NCBI RefSeq assembly: GCF_051958935.1
Contig: NZ_JBQCFP010000004.1
Coordinates: forward strand, 1-29,351
DNA length: 29,351 nucleotides
Direction: 5' to 3'
Origin: Dokdonella_A sp051958935
GTDB taxonomy: Bacteria; Pseudomonadota; Gammaproteobacteria; Xanthomonadales; Rhodanobacteraceae
The notes under the pieces: model-generated
What the model saw: the letters and a program-made list of their open reading frames with translations, nothing else
Told to the model about the DNA's origin: nothing
The model's database searches: none
In this document: piece by piece, positions 24,250 through 29,351 of the stretch
How the letters are laid out: each line of letters starts with the position of its first letter
How positions within the stretch are numbered: the first letter of the stretch is position 1
Position numbers and translations under genes: made by a program

Positions 24250-24753
24250 ATGGACGCGGCGATCACCGCGCCGCACGGGAGCGATGCCCCCGTGCAGAGG
24301 CTCGCCGACATCGGCTTCGCCGCAGCGCGCGCATTGCTCGCGCGCCATGCGCTCGTACTGGTCGAAGTCGCCGCGGGCGAACCCATCCCGGGCAGCTACT
24401 GGGGCGACAGCGAAGCAGGCGTGATCGCACACGAGGTCTATGCGCGTGCCGACACACCGGTGCATTCGCTGCTGCACGAGGCCTGCCACCTGATCGTCGC
24501 CCCGGCCGAGCGGCGCGCGTCGATCCACACCGACGCCTCCGACTCGCAGGCCGAGGAAGACGCGACCTGCTATCTGCAGATCCTGCTCGCCGACGATCTC
24601 GCCGGCGTGGGTAGCGCGCGCCTGATGGCCGACATGGACGCATGGGGCTACAGCTTCCGCCTCGGCAGCGCACGCGCCTGGTTCGAACACGACGCCGACG
24701 ACGCGCGCGCATGGCTCGCCGCACGCGGCCTGCTGCCGCAAGCGCCGCGATGA
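24250..24753 (+). CDS. HEACH-motif metalloprotease-like protein
   Basis: This 167-residue protein is not one I can name. Its clear feature is SLLHEACHLIVAP (73-85) with His76, Glu77 and His80, an HExxH zinc-binding motif in a helix. AEEDATCYLQ (101-110) follows, which could supply the third acidic zinc ligand about 25 residues later. A preceding strand VIAHEVYARADTPV fits a small gluzincin fold. There is no signal peptide or transmembrane segment, so it should be cytosolic. It starts 14 bp after minE and is probably part of that transcript. Whether it is an active protease or a structural zinc protein cannot be decided from sequence. The ATG is at 24250. Confidence 0.8.
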   Translation: MDAAITAPHGSDAPVQRLADIGFAAARALLARHALVLVEVAAGEPIPGSYWGDSEAGVIAHEVYARADTPVHSLLHEACHLIVAPAERRASIHTDASDSQAEEDATCYLQILLADDLAGVGSARLMADMDAWGYSFRLGSARAWFEHDADDARAWLAARGLLPQAPR

Positions 24754-25033
24754 GTGATTGAAACACGACGCGCACGCAAGAGCTCCGCCGCGGAAGTTTC
24801 TGCCGACGATGTCTAGAGCGTGTCCGGCTCCAACTTGCCCTTCATTTTCCTTCCTTCGTGTCCTGCTTGTTTCAGCCTCCTGACCGTGAATGCTGCGCCG
24901 ATCCTGATCGATCCTGAGCCGCGCCTGCGCTGAGACCGCTGCGCGCGTCAGCTACGATACATCCAGCCGGGACGACAATCGGGTCTTGCCACGGAGAGAC
25001 GCTGGCCCCGAATGCGACGGGGCGATCGGGACG
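24754..25033. other. 280-bp non-coding gap before otsB
   Basis: No credible gene is present. It has a T-rich stretch (about 24830-24880, TTGCCCTTCATTTTCC), a 10-bp tandem repeat CGATCCTGAT/CGATCCTGAG (24899-24918), and the candidate otsB promoter at 24930-24958. No terminator hairpin with a T-run follows the HEACH gene. Confidence 0.6.
24930..24958 (+). promoter_or_regulatory. Candidate promoter of the otsB-GH15-otsA operon
   Basis: CTGAGA (24930-24935) and TACGAT (24953-24958) are spaced 17 bp. Each matches four of six consensus bases. The tandem CGATCCTGAT repeat ends 12 bp upstream of the -35. This is the best candidate in the gap and would give a leader of about 70 nt. Confidence 0.4.
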
Positions 25034-25819
25034 ATGATCCTCGCGACCGACAAACCCACCGCCCTGCCCTCGCCGCCGCACGCGGCGCCTTCCGCGATCG
25101 CGTTGTTCCTCGACGTCGACGGAACACTGCTCGAATTCGCACCCGAACCCGACGGCGTCGTCGTCGACGCCGGGTTGCCCGCGCTACTCGCTCGGCTCTC
25201 GCATGCGCTCGACGGCGCCCTCGCGGTGCTCAGTGGCCGATCGCTGCAACGCATCGATGAACTGCTCGGGCTGCCGGAACTCGCCGCGGCCGGCTCGCAC
25301 GGCGCCGAACTGCGCCGCAGCGGCGGCACGATCGTGCGTGCGGTGCGCGATTCGCATGGCATGAGCGCCTTGCGCGCGTACGCTGGCGCGCTGCTCGCCG
25401 ATGTCCAAGGCGTGGTGGTCGAGCACAAACCCGACGCGATCGCGCTGCACTGGCGCGCGGCGCCGGCGATGGCGGCCGTGGTCGAGGATGTCGCGCAAAA
25501 GCTCGTGCGCGCCGGCGGCCGGGCCTATCGCCTGCAGCACGGCGACTGCGTGGTCGAACTGCGCGGCGCCGGCGCGGACAAGGGCGACGCCTTGCGCGCG
25601 CTCATGCAGCAGTCGCCGTTCGCCGGCCGCGTACCGTGGATGATCGGCGACGACCTCACCGACGAGCACGCCTTCGATGCGGCCGAACGCGCCGGCGGTT
25701 CAGGCGTGATCGTCGGCCCTCGTCGGCCGACGCGCGCCCGCTACGGGCTCGCCGATCCCGCGGCAGTGCACCGCTGGCTCGCCGCGCTCGCCGCTCATCC
25801 ACCGGAGACGTCCACATGA
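25034..25819 (+). CDS. otsB: Trehalose-6-phosphate phosphatase
   Basis: OtsB removes the phosphate from trehalose-6-phosphate. It is a HAD-family enzyme: FLDVDGTLLEF holds the nucleophile Asp27 and the acid/base Asp29; LSGRSLQRIDEL and GSHGAELR follow, GADKGDALRAL gives the conserved Lys and GDDLTDEHAFDAA the Mg-binding acids. At 261 residues it has normal length. I take the ATG at 25034; a TTG at 24986 is in frame and would add 16 residues, but neither has a clear ribosome-binding site. The stop overlaps the next start as ATGA. It is the first gene of the trehalose cluster with otsA as the third. Confidence 0.94.
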   Translation: MILATDKPTALPSPPHAAPSAIALFLDVDGTLLEFAPEPDGVVVDAGLPALLARLSHALDGALAVLSGRSLQRIDELLGLPELAAAGSHGAELRRSGGTIVRAVRDSHGMSALRAYAGALLADVQGVVVEHKPDAIALHWRAAPAMAAVVEDVAQKLVRAGGRAYRLQHGDCVVELRGAGADKGDALRALMQQSPFAGRVPWMIGDDLTDEHAFDAAERAGGSGVIVGPRRPTRARYGLADPAAVHRWLAALAAHPPETST

Positions 25820-27612
25820 GCGACGCCAAACCCGCGAGCCTCGACCTCGGCGTGATCGGCAACGGCACGATCGGCGCGCTCGTCGACGCGCGTGGGCGCA
25901 TCGTCTGGTGTTGCCTGCCCGCGTTCGACGGCGACCCGGCGTTCTGCTCGCTGCTGTCGCCGCGCGCGCACGACGCCGGCTGGTTCGACGTCGCGCTCCA
26001 CGGCGAGCGGCGCTCCAACCAACACTACGTCGAGAACTCGGCGATCCTCGTCACGCGCGTCGATGCCGAGGACGGCAGCGCGATCGAGATCACCGACTTC
26101 GCGCCGCGCTACAAGCAGTACGGCCGCGTGTTCCATCCGATGGCGATCGTGCGCACCGTGCGTCCGCTCGCCGGAACGCCACGCATCACCTTGCGCCTGC
26201 GACCGCTCACCGGCTACGGCGCACGCAAGCCCGAGCGCACGTCCGGCTCCAACCACGAGCGCTTCATCCTCGACGACGGCACCGTGCTCCGCGCGACCAC
26301 CGATGCGCCGCTGCCGATGCTGCGCGACGAGTTGCCGTTCCTGCTCGACCGCGAAATCCATGTCCTGCTCGGCCCCGATGAGACGCTGACGGAATCGCCC
26401 GCCGCGTACGCCCTGCGGGCGTACGACGCGACGCTCGGCTACTGGCGCGAGTGGGTGCGCTACCTGTCGATCCCGGCCGAATGGCAGGACGCGGTGATCC
26501 GCGCCGCGATCACCCTGAAACTCTGCCAGTACGAAGGCACGGGCGCGATCGTCGCGGCGATGACGACGTCGATACCCGAAGCGCCGCACACGGTACGCAA
26601 CTGGGACTACCGCTACTGCTGGCTGCGCGATGCCGCATTCGTCGTGCGCGCGCTCAACCGCCTCGGCGCGACGCGCAGCATGGAAGAATACCTGCGCTAC
26701 CTGTACAACCTCGCCGCCGGGGCCGACGGCGACCTCGGCCCCGTCTACGGCATCCATTTCGAGCGCGAACTGCTCGAGCGCGAGGCGGAGCACCTCGCCG
26801 GCTACCGCGGCATGGGCCCGGTGCGCATCGGCAACGATGCGTGGCGGCAGTTGCAGAACGACGTGCCCGGCAGCGTGGTGCTCGCCGCCGTGCAGCTGTT
26901 CTTCGACCGCCGGCTCGAGTCACCCGGCGACGCCGCCGCATTCACGCGCCTCGAGGCCGCCGGCGAAGCCGCCTGGCGCGTACACGACCGGCCCGACGCG
27001 GGCCTGTGGGAGTTCCGCGGCCGCGCGCACGTGCACACCTATTCCGCGGTGATGTCGTGGGCCGCGTGCGACCGGCTCGCGCGCATCGCCGCGCACCTCG
27101 GCGCGGGGGCGCGCGCGGCAGTCTGGGCCGAACGCGCGCAGCGCGTGCGGGAGCTCGTGCTCGCGCGCGCCGTGCACCCGCGCCACGGCTGGTTCGTCGA
27201 TGCGTTCGACAGCGAACGCCTCGACGCGAGCCTGCTGCTGCTCGCCGACCTGCGCTTCATTGATGCCCTGGATCCCCGTTACGTCGCGACGGTCGAGGCC
27301 ATCGGGCGCGAATTGCGCCGCGGCGACTACGTCTACCGCTATGCGACCGAAGACGACTTCGGCATGCCGGAGACGAGCTTCACGATCTGCAGCTTCTGGT
27401 ACGTCGAGGCGCTCGCCTCGATCGGCCGCGTCGACGAGGCGCGCGTGTTGTTCGAACAGTTGCTCGCGCGGCGCAATCCGCTCGGCCTCCTGTCCGAGGA
27501 CGTGCATCCGCAGACCGGCGAGCTGTGGGGCAACTTCCCGCAGACCTATTCGCTGGTCGGCCTCATCAATGCCGCCTCGCGGCTGTCGCGCAGCTGGGAG
27601 AGCTTCCTGTGA
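25816..27612 (+). CDS. Glycoside hydrolase family 15 protein (glucoamylase/trehalase-like)
   Basis: This 598-residue enzyme is a GH15 member: an N-terminal beta-sandwich (LGVIGNGTIGALVDARGRIVW) and a C-terminal alpha/alpha barrel. Signature motifs are NWDYRYCWLRDAAF, GPVYGIHFERELLERE and AWRQLQNDVPG. The general-acid motif LWEFRG contains Glu399, and the carboxylate region LLSEDVHPQTGELWGNFPQTYS contains Glu561 and Glu569, one of which should be the catalytic base. It is flanked by otsB and otsA with ATGA and GTGA overlaps, so the three proteins are made together. A role in trehalose turnover or glucan hydrolysis is inferred; the substrate (trehalose, maltodextrin) cannot be read off. GGAGA lies 8 bp before the ATG. 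Confidence 0.92.
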   Translation: MSDAKPASLDLGVIGNGTIGALVDARGRIVWCCLPAFDGDPAFCSLLSPRAHDAGWFDVALHGERRSNQHYVENSAILVTRVDAEDGSAIEITDFAPRYKQYGRVFHPMAIVRTVRPLAGTPRITLRLRPLTGYGARKPERTSGSNHERFILDDGTVLRATTDAPLPMLRDELPFLLDREIHVLLGPDETLTESPAAYALRAYDATLGYWREWVRYLSIPAEWQDAVIRAAITLKLCQYEGTGAIVAAMTTSIPEAPHTVRNWDYRYCWLRDAAFVVRALNRLGATRSMEEYLRYLYNLAAGADGDLGPVYGIHFERELLEREAEHLAGYRGMGPVRIGNDAWRQLQNDVPGSVVLAAVQLFFDRRLESPGDAAAFTRLEAAGEAAWRVHDRPDAGLWEFRGRAHVHTYSAVMSWAACDRLARIAAHLGAGARAAVWAERAQRVRELVLARAVHPRHGWFVDAFDSERLDASLLLLADLRFIDALDPRYVATVEAIGRELRRGDYVYRYATEDDFGMPETSFTICSFWYVEALASIGRVDEARVLFEQLLARRNPLGLLSEDVHPQTGELWGNFPQTYSLVGLINAASRLSRSWESFL

Positions 27613-28973
27613 GCCGTCTCGTCGTCGTCTCCAACCGCGTCGCGCAGCCACGCGAAGCGCGCGCGGGCGGCCTCGCCTCGGCGATGCAGGCCGCGCTCGA
27701 GCAGTGCGGCGGGCTCTGGTTCGGCTGGAGCGGTCGGATCGTCGACGACGTGGCGGACACGCCGCGCGTCGAACGCGCCGGGCGCATCGACTACGCGCTG
27801 GTCGATCTCTCGCGCACCGACCACGACGAGTACTACCTCGGCTTCGCCAACCGCACGCTGTGGCCGCTGCTGCACTTCCGCCCATCGCTGCTCGACTACC
27901 ACCGCGACGACTTCGCCGGCTACCTGCGCGTCAACGCGATGTTCGCGCGGCAACTCGCGCCACTGCTGCGCGACGACGACATTGTGTGGATACACGACTA
28001 TCACCTCATCCCGCTTGGGGCCGAATTGCGCGCACTCGGTGTCGCCGCGCGCATCGGCTTCTTCCTGCACGTGCCGGTGCCGCCGCCGGCCCTGCTCGCG
28101 ATCTTGCCGCACCACGAGCAGTTGTTTCCCAAGCTCGCCGCGTACGACCTCGTGGGCCTGCAGACCTGGCGCGATCGCGACGCGCTGCTCGCCTACTTCC
28201 GCGAAGAACGGCACGCGACGACCGATGCGGATGGCGTCGCCGTGCTGCCGGATGGGCGCCGTTTCGAGGTCGCCGCGTTCCCGATCGGCATCGATGCACA
28301 GAAGGTGGCCGAGCAGGCGCGCAAGGCGGCGGGCAGCCCGGCGACCGGGCGACTCGTACGAAGCCTGGAAGGCCGCAAGCTCGTGATCGGCGTCGATCGC
28401 CTCGATTATTCGAAAGGCCTGCCGCAGCGTTTCGAGGCGTTCGGCCGCTTCCTCTCGCGCCATGCCGCCTGGCGCGCGCGCGTGTCGTTCCTGCAGATCG
28501 CGCCGCCATCGCGCGAGCAGGTGCAGGAATACCGCGACCTGCGCTCGCGCCTCGAGCGCCTCGCCGGTGCCACCAATGGCCGCTACGCGGAACCGGACTG
28601 GGTACCGATCCGCTACGTCAACCGCAGTTTCACCCAGGGTACGCTCGCCGGCTTCTACCGCGTCGCCGACATCGGCCTCGTCACGCCGCTGCGCGACGGC
28701 ATGAACCTGGTCGCGAAGGAATACATCGCCTCGCAACCACCGGACGACCCGGGCGTGCTCGTGCTGTCGAGCTTCGCCGGTGCAGCCGACGAACTCGCCG
28801 AAGCGATCATCATCAATCCGCTCGATCCCGAGGACATCGTCGAGAGCCTCGAACGTGCGTTGTCGATGCCGCTCGCCGAACGGCGCGAGCGCTGGGCAGC
28901 GATGTTCGAGCGCGTGTCGCGCGACGACATCGCGTCGTGGCGGAGGGCGTTCCTCGATCGCCTCGCGGGCTGA
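27609..28973 (+). CDS. otsA: Alpha,alpha-trehalose-phosphate synthase
   Basis: OtsA joins UDP-glucose and glucose-6-phosphate to trehalose-6-phosphate. The 454-residue GT20 protein begins SRLVVVSNRVA, then has RAGGLASAMQAAL (donor-binding glycine loop), DIVWIHDYHLIPLG, FFLHVPVPPP, VGVDRLDYSKGLPQR-type sequence (IGVDRLDYSKGLPQR) and the substrate loop LRDGMNLVAKEYIA, all conserved. The start is a GTG at 27609 overlapping the GH15 stop as GTGA; the longer frame upstream lies inside GH15. With OtsB it makes trehalose, an osmotic and desiccation protectant. No terminator is visible directly after it. Confidence 0.96.
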   Translation: MSRLVVVSNRVAQPREARAGGLASAMQAALEQCGGLWFGWSGRIVDDVADTPRVERAGRIDYALVDLSRTDHDEYYLGFANRTLWPLLHFRPSLLDYHRDDFAGYLRVNAMFARQLAPLLRDDDIVWIHDYHLIPLGAELRALGVAARIGFFLHVPVPPPALLAILPHHEQLFPKLAAYDLVGLQTWRDRDALLAYFREERHATTDADGVAVLPDGRRFEVAAFPIGIDAQKVAEQARKAAGSPATGRLVRSLEGRKLVIGVDRLDYSKGLPQRFEAFGRFLSRHAAWRARVSFLQIAPPSREQVQEYRDLRSRLERLAGATNGRYAEPDWVPIRYVNRSFTQGTLAGFYRVADIGLVTPLRDGMNLVAKEYIASQPPDDPGVLVLSSFAGAADELAEAIIINPLDPEDIVESLERALSMPLAERRERWAAMFERVSRDDIASWRRAFLDRLAG

Positions 28974-29136
28974 CGTGGGTTCGTGGCGACTTCCGACAGC
29001 CGCACGCGTTGCAGGATCTCCCTGGCGGCGGTGAATCCGTAGCGGGCCTTGGCGGCCTTGCGCGCAATGCCGGGAGAAAGAAGCCATCGCGCGGCCAGCT
29101 ATTGCGCGCGGCAATTGCGCAAGCAGGCGAAGAACC
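28974..29136. other. Gap after otsA with palindromes and a possible gene relic
   Basis: No confident gene. It contains the perfect palindrome TTGCGCGCAA (29058-29067) and a further ATTGCGC/GCAATTGCGC cluster at 29101-29120. On the minus strand an open stretch around 28985-29090 reads protein-like (ARKAAKARYGFTAAREILQ) without a start or ribosome-binding site and runs on antisense to otsA. It may be a decayed gene end or chance. Confidence 0.4.
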
Positions 29137-29170
29137 AAAAAAAAAAAAGCCGCGCGGCGAACCGCGCGGC
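29137..29170 (-). terminator. Strong terminator of the TonB-dependent receptor gene
   Basis: On the minus strand GCCGCGCGG-TTCG-CCGCGCGGC (9-bp perfect stem, UUCG tetraloop, 29170-29149) is followed by twelve T residues (29148-29137). It starts 24 bp after the receptor stop. This is the clearest intrinsic terminator in the window. Confidence 0.97.
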
Positions 29171-29194
29171 CATGTCGCCTTCAGGAATCGACGA

Positions 29195-29351
29195 TCAGAA
29201 CTTCACGGTGATGCGGCCCCAGTAGTAACGGCCCATCAGGTCGAAGTCGCTCGGGTCCGTGTTCGCGTTCAGCGTGTTGTTCGCGTACAGGAACGGCGGC
29301 TGCTTGTCGCCGACATTGTTCACGCCGATGTCGAAGCGCGTGTTGAGCGAT
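29195..29351 (-). CDS. TonB-dependent outer-membrane receptor, C-terminal end (cut by window edge)
   Basis: Only the last 51 residues are in the window, starting inside the gene at 29351 and ending with TGA at 29197-29195. The visible sequence contains TRFDIGVNNVGDKQPPFLY, the usual NVxDKxPP loop between late beta strands of TonB-dependent receptors. It ends GRYYWGRITVKF, with the C-terminal aromatic residue needed for outer-membrane insertion by the Bam complex. The ligand cannot be told from this fragment. DPSDFDLMGRYYW matches the last strand of receptors common in Xanthomonadales, including those for plant or oligosaccharide nutrients. A strong terminator follows. Confidence 0.88.
   Translation of the reverse strand, partial: SLNTRFDIGVNNVGDKQPPFLYANNTLNANTDPSDFDLMGRYYWGRITVKF

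Noticed and set aside
24830..24880. Terminator after the HEACH gene in the T-rich stretch
   Set aside because: No stable stem precedes the T-rich bases and the T-runs are short and broken.
29058..29120. Replication origin or attachment site at the TTGCGCGCAA palindromes
   Set aside because: No DnaA boxes, integrase or tRNA nearby; the palindromes are short and simple in GC-rich DNA.
27546..29138. 530-residue minus-strand frame opposite otsA
   Set aside because: Antisense to otsA with its conserved motifs; begins at the terminator hairpin of the receptor gene.

Overview
The window looks like ordinary chromosome from a high-GC gammaproteobacterium of the Lysobacterales (Xanthomonadales), most likely near Xanthomonadaceae/Rhodanobacteraceae. 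This is inferred from the asd-fimV-truA-trpF-trpB order, a GreB beginning MSRWRPP, the otsB-GH15-otsA trehalose cluster, a TonB-dependent receptor ending in Phe, and very GC-rich codon use. I see no rRNA, tRNA, CRISPR array, prophage or insertion sequence. The genus is not claimed.

Layout. Positions 1-8907 are almost entirely minus strand: prmB, aroC, a D-2-hydroxyacid dehydrogenase, asd, fimV, truA, trpF and the start of trpB. This covers amino-acid biosynthesis, RNA and protein modification and a polar pilus/peptidoglycan-binding scaffold. From 9012 the plus strand carries a SCO1-like copper chaperone, phosphatidylserine decarboxylase (psd) and a small unknown protein (10678-11115), which converge on a LysM lytic transglycosylase lipoprotein (11319-12842, minus). 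At 12996-15772 a HerA-like ATPase (DUF853 type) is tightly coupled to a membrane/helical-repeat protein, and these converge on a rhomboid protease (15776-17266, minus) with only 3 bp between stop codons. greB (17373-17882) is divergent from the rhomboid gene.

A minus-strand block follows (18084-21367): a DesK/DesR-type histidine kinase and response regulator, then a membrane-anchored SRPBCC plus GyrI-like protein. The plus strand then carries a GNAT acetyltransferase, the division-site genes minC-minD-minE and an HEACH metalloprotease-like protein (21591-24753). Next come otsB, a GH15 enzyme and otsA (25034-28973), a trehalose-phosphate operon held together by ATGA/GTGA overlaps. The window ends in the 3' end of a TonB-dependent receptor on the minus strand, with a strong terminator.

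The most unusual sequence is in the gaps, not the genes. Two intergenic elements, fimV/truA (1573-1762) and minC/minD (23007-23109), are built from 7-bp units (GTGATTS one way, CSAATCA the other) arranged as large inverted repeats. In the min operon the first unit includes the minC stop codon. Other non-coding signals are a CCCGC-GAAA-GCGGG REP-like hairpin inside 10-bp inverted ends (7861-7941), a recurrent TAnAATCGGC-type promoter box with one probable leaderless gene, an inverted repeat framing the -35 of the GNAT promoter, TGTGAC direct repeats 20 bp apart before an unknown gene, and terminators with a UUCG loop.
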